Source of the DNA: Chryseobacterium lactis | GTDB lineage: Bacteria; Bacteroidota; Bacteroidia; Flavobacteriales; Weeksellaceae | Direction of reading: 5' to 3' | DNA length: 64,000 bases | NCBI RefSeq assembly: GCF_003815875.1 | Contig: NZ_CP033924.1 | Location: forward strand, 2,542,001 to 2,606,000 | Notes under the pieces: generated by a model | The model's database searches: none | Seen by the model: the letters and a program-made list of their open reading frames with translations, nothing else | What the model was told of the DNA's origin: nothing | Shown here: positions 1 to 7,606 of the stretch, one piece after another | Layout of the letters: every line of letters begins with the position of its first letter | How positions within the stretch are numbered: the first letter of the stretch is position 1 | Translations under genes and position numbers: made by a program

Positions 1-1175
1 TTGAACTTCTGGTGTCCCCGAATGACAGTTTGAATATTATTATTCCGGATAGCAAAAAACTAGGCTTATTAAATCTTGAAATTGCTGGAAAAGGTGTTGA
101 AAAAGTTGACTTAACAAAGAATATGCTTCGGAAAATCTTGGGAATTTATAAGACTGACCCTAGATATGAGGAGCAAAGTCTACTATTCAAGTTTTTAACA
201 ACGGATAAAAAACTTGATGCTATAGATTCAGAAATCAATACTTTCCAAAGTATTTCAAAAAAAGATGCAAGCGTGATTAAGACAGAGCAATATGCCAATA
301 TTTTAAAAGGTCTATTTATTAGTGCGATGAGGAGTGATGATGATTCTTTGAATGTATATTTTAATAAATTTATTGTTCAAAAGAAAAGAATGAAGCCATT
401 TCTTGAAGGCGAGAATATATTTTATGCAGGTGGAACCTTACTATCGGAGTATATGCTCCTTAATGAATTTAAAAATCCAATTTTATCTGTTGGAGATCGT
501 TACAAAATTGATAATGCACATGCTTATTGTAAATTAATTATTAAATATTTTGGAAAGAGAGTAGAGGTTAAAAATTATTTGCTATCAAATTTTATGATTT
601 CATATTTAAATTCTAAAATCTTTAATAAAACGAGCGAAGAACTATACAACTTCTATCTAAAAAATACCGATAATAACAATCCTTTCTTAATCGAGGTCGC
701 CAATAGTTACCTTCGTTCGAAACAAACATTACAAGTTGGTAAGCCTTTTTTTAATTTTAATCTTTCAGATACAGTTGGTAATTTACATTCGCTGACTGAT
801 TTTCGAGGTAAAGTGTTAATTATTGACTTTTGGTTCACGGGTTGCAGCGGCTGTAGACAAATGGCTCCGGCATTGGATTATATCGAGAAAACACTAAATG
901 ATCAGGATTTTAAATTTATTTCAATTAATGTCGATAAAAAAGAGACCTGGCTTAAAGGTATTGGACAATATAGTAGTAAAAGTTCTTTACAGTTATATAC
1001 TATGGAAGAAAAATTTCATCATCCTATGATTAAATCATTAAATATTTTAGGATACCCAACTTTATTTGTTGTCGATGGAAGGGGAAATTTTGGAGGTATC
1101 CCACCTGATCCTCGAAGTAATCAAACCGATTTTATTGAGTTCATAAAAAATATGAAAAATGAGGTCGCTAAATAA
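1..1175 (+). CDS. TlpA-like thioredoxin-fold protein, 5' end cut by window edge
   Basis: The reading frame is open from the first base (frame starting at position 3), so the true start lies upstream. The C-terminal third is a TlpA/AhpC-TSA thioredoxin fold: a strand ending in DFWFTGCSGCRQMAP holds the CxxC redox pair (codons at 843 and 852), and a later GYPTLFVVD segment supplies the cis-proline. The N-terminal two thirds are helical and unassigned; in Bacteroidota such regions precede periplasmic TlpA domains that act as disulfide reductases or in envelope stress. The signal peptide would be in the missing part. A DUF6520-like peptide and a MauE-like membrane protein follow on the opposite strand, suggesting a shared thiol-redox role (inference). 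Confidence 0.8.
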   Translation, partial: ELLVSPNDSLNIIIPDSKKLGLLNLEIAGKGVEKVDLTKNMLRKILGIYKTDPRYEEQSLLFKFLTTDKKLDAIDSEINTFQSISKKDASVIKTEQYANILKGLFISAMRSDDDSLNVYFNKFIVQKKRMKPFLEGENIFYAGGTLLSEYMLLNEFKNPILSVGDRYKIDNAHAYCKLIIKYFGKRVEVKNYLLSNFMISYLNSKIFNKTSEELYNFYLKNTDNNNPFLIEVANSYLRSKQTLQVGKPFFNFNLSDTVGNLHSLTDFRGKVLIIDFWFTGCSGCRQMAPALDYIEKTLNDQDFKFISINVDKKETWLKGIGQYSSKSSLQLYTMEEKFHHPMIKSLNILGYPTLFVVDGRGNFGGIPPDPRSNQTDFIEFIKNMKNEVAK

Positions 1176-1190
1176 GCGACCTCCATTTTC

Positions 1191-1448
1191 CTATGGTCTT
1201 GCACCATTTCTTTTATGATTTTCAGTTGGCTGTCCAGTTTCGATATTATACTCTTGCGAGCATAAATTGGGGCTGGTTGGTTGACATAGGTTGGTACCGC
1301 TGACCTGAGGTCCCATCGATCCGTCTGGATTGACGTAAAAGTCAGCAACTGAATCTTCTTTCTCTTGGTTTGCCGGAGCAAAAGAGAATGCTGCGAAACT
1401 TCCGATTGCAATTGCTGCAACTCCTAATGTAATTCTTAGTGATTTCAT
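1191..1448 (-). CDS. DUF6520-like small secreted protein
   Basis: An 85-residue protein with a hydrophobic N-terminal segment (AAIAIGSFAAFSFAP) typical of a signal peptide, then a short mature part of about 60 residues holding two cysteines (NLCQP and NLCSQ) eight residues apart. Length, signal and the C-terminal CQPTSPNLCS pattern fit the DUF6520 family of Bacteroidota, which has no established function. It converges on the TlpA-like gene and is encoded after the MauE-like gene on the same strand, about 95 bases away, so the two may be co-transcribed. A two-cysteine secreted peptide next to thiol-redox proteins could be their substrate; this is inference. Confidence 0.65.
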   Translation of the reverse strand: MKSLRITLGVAAIAIGSFAAFSFAPANQEKEDSVADFYVNPDGSMGPQVSGTNLCQPTSPNLCSQEYNIETGQPTENHKRNGARP

Positions 1449-1542
1449 GATGTTTGGTGCTTTTATAAATCAAAAAGCTAAACTTTAGTTTTTTGCCTAC
1501 TCTTTGTTTCAGGTTTTCGGCTACCCCTGTCTGGTTATTAGT

Positions 1543-1992
1543 TTAGTTATAAGTGGTCTGAACACTATTGTGTGGGGCTCGCCTTAGCGAAAAAAAAGTG
1601 ATCAGACCAATGATATTAATTGCAAGGGCAATGAAATTAAAATACAGTTGGTCGTTCCAGTTCATACCTTTAAAAACTGCAATGCACGAGCACGGAATGC
1701 TTGGTGCAAATTTTAAAATATAAATGAGATACGCGGTATAAAGGATCATGACAGAGAGGGAAGTTAATAATCCCAGTCTTCTCCAGTTCTTGTTTAGCAG
1801 CAGTATAACAATCCCGAGGTGTACAGCCTGTAAAACATAAGGTAAGACTGCCCCTCCTGCAGACAATAGGTAAGCACCTTTAATCTGCCTATTGAACGTG
1901 TCGAAATCAAAGATTTTACTGGCGAATGTATACGCCCATACAAGAATGAGGATAAATATGATCAGTTCTGAAATGATATTCTTAATTCTCAT
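1543..1992 (-). CDS. MauE/DoxX-like redox-associated membrane protein
   Basis: A 149-residue integral membrane protein with four predicted hydrophobic segments (roughly residues 7-25, 41-64, 72-92 and 116-136). Between the third and fourth lies PSIPCSCIAVFKGMNW, a CxC motif at the membrane face as seen in MauE/DoxX-like proteins of Bacteroidota, which pair with thioredoxin-like partners to move disulfide bonds or electrons across the membrane. No other cysteines are present. It is upstream of the DUF6520-like gene on the same strand and close to a TlpA-like gene, which supports a redox role. Exact substrate unknown. Confidence 0.65.
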   Translation of the reverse strand: MRIKNIISELIIFILILVWAYTFASKIFDFDTFNRQIKGAYLLSAGGAVLPYVLQAVHLGIVILLLNKNWRRLGLLTSLSVMILYTAYLIYILKFAPSIPCSCIAVFKGMNWNDQLYFNFIALAINIIGLITFFSLRRAPHNSVQTTYN

Positions 1993-2125
1993 GATGTGAT
2001 TGTTTGGTGGTTGTTATAAATGCCTTAATTGGTCGCTTGCATTTTTTTGGATTTAAAAATCTATTTTCAAAATTTCTATTTCATCAAATTTAGAATGCCT
2101 TTTGGCTGAAATGCAAGAACTTGTT

Positions 2126-2167
2126 GTCTCAGAATACAAATGCACACTGTATTAGAAAAAATTCACA
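2126..2167 (+). repeat. Tandem pair of 22-23-nt motif, copies 1 and 2
   Basis: Copy 1 (2126-2148) reads TGTCTCAG, four bases, then CAAATGCACAC. It is followed without gap by copy 2 (2149-2167), TGTATTAGAAA then AATTCACA. Three more copies lie at 2507-2529 and 2622-2664, all in the same orientation. Shared pattern: tgtNTYAGaa, a few bases, AAATKCACA. This pair sits just past the stop codon of the lipoprotein gene, in the 174-base gap before the MauE-like start. Such repeats are most simply read as binding sites of one regulator. Confidence 0.5.
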
Positions 2168-2168
2168 G

Positions 2169-2417
2169 CTAATGTTTCCATTGATCTTTGTCTTTTGGTG
2201 GTGGATCTTTGATCTCATTTCCGTCCACGTCAAAACTTAAATTTGACGCCGTCTGCAAAGTGTCATTCTCTGTTTTTAAATAGAGTTTTTGCTGATTTTC
2301 TTTTTCCGCCAGACTTTTACTTTCTGGTACTATATCCATTTCATCCTGTCTGCAAGACTGTAATGTGCAAAGGGTGAAGAGAATTATCGATATTGAGATA
2401 ACCGTTGTTTTTTTCAT
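2169..2417 (-). CDS. Small putative lipoprotein
   Basis: An 82-residue protein starting at the ATG at 2417; an upstream in-frame start exists but would put 18 polar residues before the signal. The N-terminus MKKTTVISISIILFTLCTLQSC is a lipoprotein signal with a lipobox (LQSC) and cysteine at residue 22. The mature part is about 60 charged, low-complexity residues ending in a DPPPKDKD stretch and has no recognisable domain. It is probably an outer- or inner-membrane-anchored peptide. It is flanked on both sides by the five-copy motif, so it may be co-regulated with the neighbouring redox genes. Function unknown. Confidence 0.6.
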   Translation of the reverse strand: MKKTTVISISIILFTLCTLQSCRQDEMDIVPESKSLAEKENQQKLYLKTENDTLQTASNLSFDVDGNEIKDPPPKDKDQWKH

Positions 2418-2506
2418 TGTAAAATTTTTTAGATTATCTCGGCCGAGACGTGGTTGAATTCTGTGGTCCAAATTATCAGTCTTTGGGATAGGTTAAAACA
2501 ACTTGT

Positions 2507-2529
2507 GGTCTCAGTTATCAAATGCACAC
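2507..2529 (+). repeat. Copy 3 of the five-copy motif
   Basis: Reads GGTCTCAG, four bases, CAAATGCACAC. With seven bases to the left, this 30-base stretch (2500-2529) matches 2119-2148 at 25 of 30 positions, so the repeat with copy 1 is longer than the core motif. It lies 90 bases upstream of the lipoprotein start (on the other strand) and 270 bases upstream of the TPR/AraC regulator gene. Confidence 0.5.
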
Positions 2530-2621
2530 CAATACATTGCACCCTGCGGTGGATGTAAATAATTGAGAAGAAGTCACCTAATATTTTGCGAAAAAATGTT
2601 GAATTGGGGGCATTTTTAAAG

Positions 2622-2664
2622 TGTATTAGAAACCATTCACATGTATTAGAAAGCAAATTCACAC
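2622..2664 (+). repeat. Tandem pair of motif, copies 4 and 5
   Basis: Copy 4 (2622-2641) is TGTATTAGAAACCATTCACA and copy 5 (2642-2664) is TGTATTAGAAAGC then AAATTCACAC; they abut directly. Copy 4 differs from copy 2 mainly by CC for A before ATTCACA. Copy 5 links the two sub-types, because its right half (CAAATTCACAC) matches copies 1 and 3 and its left half matches copies 2 and 4. The pair lies 136 bases upstream of the TPR/AraC regulator start. Confidence 0.5.
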
Positions 2665-2686
2665 CTTTAATTTTAAAGGTGTTTTT
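2661..2686 (+). terminator. Terminator-like hairpin upstream of the TPR/AraC gene
   Basis: A perfect 10-bp stem ACACCTTTAA / TTAAAGGTGT with a 2-base loop (2661-2682) is followed by TTTT on the plus strand. It overlaps the end of motif copy 5. No plus-strand gene lies directly before it, so it may end a short leader RNA or simply be an AT-rich dyad. Confidence 0.35.
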
Positions 2687-2799
2687 AGTAATGTTCTGAT
2701 ATGTAGTGTGTTATTTTGTAAAACGGTTTTTCACCTAACCATGAATTTGGGTGGTGTGGTATATGAGAAATTTTCTTAATTTTATAGTAATACTTAGCC

Positions 2800-4530
2800 A
2801 TGAACCGCCCACAAATTCATTTTTTATCAATCATATTACTTTTTCTGTGCGAATTGCTGTTTGCCCAGCAACAAAAACTGAGCGATTTTTATCTCATCCA
2901 GCGTCAATATGAGAGCCTTCCTGAAAATGATGCAGCTGCACTTCCGCTGGTTGGAAAGCTTATTCGCAAGGCAAAACTTGAAAATAATCATACACAGCTA
3001 TTTCTTGGTTATAAGGATGCCCGCTATTACTCGGCTGATCCGCAGGTTAAACTGAAATATGCGGACAGTGCGATTTATGTAGCAAAGGCAATTAAGAATG
3101 ATAGTTTGTTGAGCAGTGCGTACTTGAGTAAAGGAGTGGTTTATTACTTTTATCTCAAAAAATATAAGCTCGCCCTAAATGAATATTTGAAAGCATTTGA
3201 GAGGAATAAAAGCAATAAAGATCCATATTACAGAAACAAACTGAATTACCACATAGGAGTTGTTAAAAGCTATATAGGTTATTATAAGGAGGCTCTTAAT
3301 AATTTTGAGGAGGGCAGAGTTTTTTTTGAGGGTGAGATCAAGAAGTATCAGCATCCAAATTTGATGTATGGGAATCAAAGAGGGTATTTGAATACGATCC
3401 ATCAAATGATCGTCTGTTACCGTAAACTGGATGATAATAAAATGGCTGATTCGCTGATAGCGGTAGGACTTGCAGGATCATCGAAAAATACGGATTACAA
3501 GCAGGAACACAGTTATTTCCTCAAAGAAGAGGGTATTCGCGAATTCCGTAGCAAGCATTATGGCAATGCGATCAAAATGTTGAACAATTCTTTATCAGAG
3601 CTGATCCAGGTCAATGATTTCGCTTGGTTGACCGTATCATACTCTTACCTTGGCAGAGCCAAGTGGGAGCAAGGAAATACCGCAGAAGCGATCAAGGATT
3701 TTGAAAAGATAGATTCAATTTTCGTAAAGCATAATTTTGTTCTGCCGGAAGTACGTCATATATATGTCGATCTGATAAATTATTATGCAGATAATAAAGA
3801 CAGTGCGAAATCATTATACTATACCCGACAGCTTCTTAAAGTCGATAAAATTCTTGAAGAGGATTTCGTTTATCTGTCTTCAAAAATCCATCATGAGTAT
3901 GATGCTGATAAACTTTTACAGGAGAAGGACAAATTACAGCGGATATCCTGGATTAGAGGAACTGTTTACGTGATCCTATTATTTATTTTTTCCTTTGGAG
4001 CGTTTTATCTGCTGTTAAGGCTGAGGTCCAGAAAGACGGTTATTGGTCGGAATAGCATTTTAGGGATTAACCTAGCAGGTGGCACCTTACAAATGGAAGG
4101 GGAAGGAGCGTTCAGGATGCGAACGTACAGGAAAACTGATATAGGTAATGGTATTGTTGAGGACGTTCTCCAAAAGCTTAGCGAATTTGAAGCAAATCAT
4201 GAATATCTTAATGAACATATTAAGCTTAAATCATTGGCCAAAAGTTTTGGAGTAAACCACAATTATCTATCCGAAATTATTCAGGCACATAGGGGAGCAA
4301 ATTTTCATCTATATCTCTGTGAGTTGCGGATTTCCTACATCACTAAGAAACTTGACACCGATAAAGAATACCATAAGTATTCCAGTGATACGCTGGCAAA
4401 AATGTGTGGAATTTCATCACGGACTAATTTTTCAAAAGTATTCCTGCAGATAAATGGTATTAATTTCACACAATATTTAACCAAAGTCAAATCTGAAATG
4501 GGTACTACTTCTATATCCTTAAATAAATAA
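2800..4530 (+). CDS. Membrane-anchored TPR protein with C-terminal AraC-type DNA-binding domain
   Basis: A 576-residue regulator of a type common in Bacteroidota. Residues 1-23 form a signal peptide ending in LLFAQ. Residues about 60-370 are tetratricopeptide-like helical repeats (for example the ALNEYLKAFERNK and AIKMLNNSLSEL helices). One transmembrane segment (about 387-406, VYVILLFIFSFGAFYLLL) follows, and the cytoplasmic C-terminus (about 465-570) is an AraC-type helix-turn-helix (LKSLAKSFGVNHNYLSEII, then LAKMCGISSRTNFSKVF). The layout implies periplasmic sensing passed across the membrane to a DNA-binding domain. The five-copy motif lies just upstream, so those sites may be its targets (inference). 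Start chosen at the ATG that opens the signal peptide. Confidence 0.85.
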   Translation: MNRPQIHFLSIILLFLCELLFAQQQKLSDFYLIQRQYESLPENDAAALPLVGKLIRKAKLENNHTQLFLGYKDARYYSADPQVKLKYADSAIYVAKAIKNDSLLSSAYLSKGVVYYFYLKKYKLALNEYLKAFERNKSNKDPYYRNKLNYHIGVVKSYIGYYKEALNNFEEGRVFFEGEIKKYQHPNLMYGNQRGYLNTIHQMIVCYRKLDDNKMADSLIAVGLAGSSKNTDYKQEHSYFLKEEGIREFRSKHYGNAIKMLNNSLSELIQVNDFAWLTVSYSYLGRAKWEQGNTAEAIKDFEKIDSIFVKHNFVLPEVRHIYVDLINYYADNKDSAKSLYYTRQLLKVDKILEEDFVYLSSKIHHEYDADKLLQEKDKLQRISWIRGTVYVILLFIFSFGAFYLLLRLRSRKTVIGRNSILGINLAGGTLQMEGEGAFRMRTYRKTDIGNGIVEDVLQKLSEFEANHEYLNEHIKLKSLAKSFGVNHNYLSEIIQAHRGANFHLYLCELRISYITKKLDTDKEYHKYSSDTLAKMCGISSRTNFSKVFLQINGINFTQYLTKVKSEMGTTSISLNK

Positions 4531-4597
4531 AATTCGCAAAGCGTCTTACGGATTTCCGTAATTATCCTTATATTATATGTAATATATTTAGCCTCTT

Positions 4598-4777
4598 ATG
4601 AAAGATCAATGCACTATCACATGGACTGGTCGTGTTGTGAAGGAACCAATACCACGTCATTTTGAACTTTTTGGATATGTTGGGACGGATGAAAATGGAG
4701 AGCCTATAAAAGTTTACGTATATAGGGTCGAAAAAATTGAAAAGGGTAAGGAGCACCTTCAAAACAGACCTGCATAA
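4598..4777 (+). CDS. Possible small protein of 59 residues
   Basis: An ATG at 4598 opens a 59-codon frame ending in TAA at 4777 (MKDQCTITWTGRVV at the N-terminus, then RHFELFGYVGTDENGEP and VYVYRVEKIEKG). The composition is protein-like, with alternating hydrophobic and charged residues suggesting a small beta-rich domain. It lies 67 bases after the TPR/AraC gene on the same strand. No family recognised. It competes with a 75-codon frame on the opposite strand (4568-4795), which has a poorer composition. It could be noise. Confidence 0.4.
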   Translation: MKDQCTITWTGRVVKEPIPRHFELFGYVGTDENGEPIKVYVYRVEKIEKGKEHLQNRPA

Positions 4778-5155
4778 ATAGCCCATTACTGTCAATTAAC
4801 TCCAATATTTTGGATTGAAATCATTGATAGATAGGGGATAGTAGAAATACGACACTTTTCAAAAAAGTGGTTAAATCATTTTGCCGTGATTTTTCAATAT
4901 GTTATATTGCAAAAACAAAATCACATTAATTTATGAAAAAGAATATAGATTTATATAATATAGACGTGCAACCCTGCACATAGAATAGAGTTTCAATCCT
5001 ATTGAAATTTGTACGAATTCATCTCAGTACAGTCAATAAATTTCTTTAACCCAAATAAGGAAGTTAATAGATCCGACTAAGTACCTGAAAAAAAAAGTCT
5101 CAACTCAAACAGGGAGAATATCACCGTAATTACATAAATGAAAAAATAGATATGT
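4778..5155. other. Intergenic region upstream of vgrG with dyad symmetries
   Basis: No gene of useful length seen. An imperfect inverted repeat spans 4886-4924 (GTGATTTT at the left edge, AAAATCAC at the right, with CAATAT/ATATTG near the centre), and a perfect 7-bp dyad TTTCAAT-CCT-ATTGAAA lies at 4991-5007. These may be operator or terminator structures ahead of the effector island. Confidence 0.3.
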
Positions 5156-7261
5156 ATGTTTCAGAAAGACATGGATCATATAAATTCGTCAACAGGAGCA
5201 GGAGAAAGTAGCAGTTCATCCACTGTTTTTTCTTCACAACCTGAAAAAGCAGGGGCAAAGACTTTCTTTGATAAGCCAATGCAGAATAACGAAAGATCAC
5301 TAACAAAAGGGAAGCTATGGAAGAACCAGCCTACTTCAAAAATTTATAATGCTGGTGCGATTTCAGAAAATGAAGTAAATGGGCTGAACAGGTTGGTAAA
5401 ACTCGAAATAGTTGTTGAAGGCACTTCAATTCGATTCTTCAAGCATTTCAAGCTTGCACAGAGTGCTGTAAAGCATCATAGCTTTGAGTTGACCTTAGCG
5501 CACGATACATTAGGAGATGCTGAAAACCACAATCTGGAAGAGGCACAGAATTTCCTTGGAAAAAGGATTACCGTAGTTTTCAGATATAAAGACGTAGAGG
5601 AAAGCCCTGAAAGAAATTTTGTCGGGGTTGTGACTGAGGTTGGTTTCAGCCAGGATCAGGGCAGTCTGGGTAATATAGTCCTTATTGGCGAAAGTCCAAC
5701 AATTTTGTTGGATGCTGCACCCCATACCCAAAGTTTTGGGGGAAGTCAGGAAATTAGTCTCAATAGTATTGCCCAGCAGGTTATAAGCGAAGGGCTTGAT
5801 CCAAATAAATTTGATTTCAGAGTTGATGCGAAGTACGGGAATGTAAGTTACAGTTCGCAATATGAAGAAACACATTATAACTATTTAGGGCGGATTGCGG
5901 AGGCTTATGGAGAACAGTTCTTCTATGATGGGGAGGTATTGCATTTTGGAAAGCTACCTCCGGCTGAAAACCCTGTAAAGCTAGTATATGGAAGGAACCT
6001 TAGCGATGTGAAAATAAGGATGAAAGCCCAGCATGTTAAGCCTTCTTTCTACGGTTACAATAGCCGTAAAAATGAGAAATTGACCGGGGGAGATCCCGTT
6101 ATTAAACATACATCGGATATTGCTCAGCGAGCGTATGAAATCTCTGCTAACACTTTTAAAACTCCTTCATTGCGTATAGCTCCCATAAAGGCCAATTCTT
6201 TTTTGGATGTTGAAGCTTCGCAGAAGGGCACGGCTGGCAGCAAGGCTGCCGAAGTATTTGTCACAACTGGCATATCCACTGTACCGTTCCTATATCCAGG
6301 ATGTATAGCGGACATGGAAATGCGAAAAGCTGAAACCAGCGATACTTCCTATTTTACCCGTTTGTTATTGACGGAAGTCATTCATGAAGTTGATGCAAGG
6401 GGCTATTATAGCGGGCGTTTTGAGGCTATTGCAGCTGATTCGGGTTATATCCCCCGACCCGAATTTATAACCCCTAAAGCTGAACCACAATTTGGAAAGG
6501 TGGTATCCAACACCGATCCATTAAACCAGGGAAGAGTTCAGGTTCAATTCGACTGGCAACAGGGCAAGGATAGCTCCGAGTTTATCCGCGTAATGTCACC
6601 TGATGCAGGTAGCAGTGATGATGTGAAAACCAATAGGGGCTTTATGTCAGTTCCGGAGGTAGGAGATCAGGTGATGGTAAATTTCGTCTATCAGCATCCG
6701 GACCGACCGTTTGTGATGGGTGGACTTTTCCACGGTGGCATTGGAGCTGGCGGAGGAACAGGAAACAATATTATGTCTTTCAGTGGAAGGAGTGGAGCAG
6801 AACTAAAATATGATAATGGGGCAGGTTCCATGAATCTTAAAGACAAAGGTGGCGCAAATATGCATTTTGATGGGACAGGCAATGCCACAACAGATGCAAA
6901 TTTAAATCATATTGTCAACGCTGGCAGTACAAGTTCCATCAATGTAGGGGCAAAAGAAAACAGTCCTGCAACTTCGGTATTTGAAATGGATGATGAGGGT
7001 AATATCAATTTTAAGGGAAAAAAGAGCCTGACGATCACCATCGGTGGCAGTTCGCTGCAAATGAAAGAAGATGGTACGATCAGCTTGACTGGAAAGGACA
7101 TCACTGTTACCGGAAGCAACAATCTGGCAATAAATGCCACACCGTCTGAAAAGGGTGGTGGTTCAGGCACGATCGACATCACGGCCAAAGGAGGTGATAT
7201 TACGATCAGCAATGACAAGAATATAAATGTAAAAGGAGGAATTGAAGTAAAATTGACCTAA
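5156..7261 (+). CDS. vgrG: VgrG spike protein of type VI secretion (Bacteroidota type)
   Basis: A 701-residue spike protein. After a Ser-rich leader of about 75 residues come a phage gpD/gp27-like ring (about 75-435) and a gp5-like OB fold (about 440-530; FGKVVSNTDPLNQGRVQVQF, then SVPEVGDQVMVNF and HPDRPFVMGGLFHG). The C-terminal needle (about 540-701) is built of repeated Gly/Ser/Ile strands. In Bacteroidota T6SS, VgrG caps the Hcp tube and carries a PAAR-like tip and effector; those follow directly (1 base gap to the DUF4280 gene). No other T6SS structural genes are in the window, so this is an orphan cargo island. Start may be 5156 or the ATG at 5171. Confidence 0.9.
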   Translation: MFQKDMDHINSSTGAGESSSSSTVFSSQPEKAGAKTFFDKPMQNNERSLTKGKLWKNQPTSKIYNAGAISENEVNGLNRLVKLEIVVEGTSIRFFKHFKLAQSAVKHHSFELTLAHDTLGDAENHNLEEAQNFLGKRITVVFRYKDVEESPERNFVGVVTEVGFSQDQGSLGNIVLIGESPTILLDAAPHTQSFGGSQEISLNSIAQQVISEGLDPNKFDFRVDAKYGNVSYSSQYEETHYNYLGRIAEAYGEQFFYDGEVLHFGKLPPAENPVKLVYGRNLSDVKIRMKAQHVKPSFYGYNSRKNEKLTGGDPVIKHTSDIAQRAYEISANTFKTPSLRIAPIKANSFLDVEASQKGTAGSKAAEVFVTTGISTVPFLYPGCIADMEMRKAETSDTSYFTRLLLTEVIHEVDARGYYSGRFEAIAADSGYIPRPEFITPKAEPQFGKVVSNTDPLNQGRVQVQFDWQQGKDSSEFIRVMSPDAGSSDDVKTNRGFMSVPEVGDQVMVNFVYQHPDRPFVMGGLFHGGIGAGGGTGNNIMSFSGRSGAELKYDNGAGSMNLKDKGGANMHFDGTGNATTDANLNHIVNAGSTSSINVGAKENSPATSVFEMDDEGNINFKGKKSLTITIGGSSLQMKEDGTISLTGKDITVTGSNNLAINATPSEKGGGSGTIDITAKGGDITISNDKNINVKGGIEVKLT

Positions 7262-7262
7262 G

Positions 7263-7595
7263 ATGGAATATCTAAAAGACCAGGCAATACTGGATTGCGA
7301 CAAGGGCCTACTGACATCAACATTGATTGTTACTTCCAATCCAAAGATCAAGCTCCGGGAGGGAAAGTTCGCAACTGATAAAGACAATATTGCCGGATTG
7401 AATATCCCTCATTTTGGATTGTGCGCAATGAAAGGAATCTGCCGTTTAAATCTTGAACTTTCAGGCGTTCCATTGACATGGATCAAACCGGTACCAAAGA
7501 TCAAAATATTGGATAAAAAACCATTATCTGATGTATCAAAATGTATATGTCCTTATGGTGGTATTATAAGCTGTAAGAACTCAGGACAACTATAA
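7263..7595 (+). CDS. DUF4280 PAAR-like tip protein
   Basis: A 110-residue protein starting one base after the vgrG stop. It has the cysteine pattern of DUF4280/PAAR-like proteins: DCDKG near the N-terminus, CAMKGICRL in the middle, then KCICPYGGIISC near the C-terminus, which together can bind a metal and form the sharp tip on the VgrG needle. DUF4280 proteins are regularly found between VgrG and a toxin in type VI islands and load the effector. Here the gene lies between vgrG and a putative toxin, in keeping with that. Length fits the stand-alone form. Confidence 0.8.
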   Translation: MEYLKDQAILDCDKGLLTSTLIVTSNPKIKLREGKFATDKDNIAGLNIPHFGLCAMKGICRLNLELSGVPLTWIKPVPKIKILDKKPLSDVSKCICPYGGIISCKNSGQL

Positions 7596-7606
7596 AAAAT
7601 TAAATT

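Noticed and set aside
2126..2664. CRISPR-like array from the five-copy motif
   Set aside because: Copies abut or are 90-340 bases apart, so there are no regular spacers, and no cas genes are nearby.
4568..4795. 75-codon minus-strand frame opposite the 59-codon plus-strand frame
   Set aside because: Poor composition and no signal of translation; the plus-strand frame at 4598 is more protein-like.
4934..4984. 16-codon frame MKKNIDLYN... before vgrG
   Set aside because: Too short to support and without any neighbouring signal; could be a leader peptide but nothing shows it.
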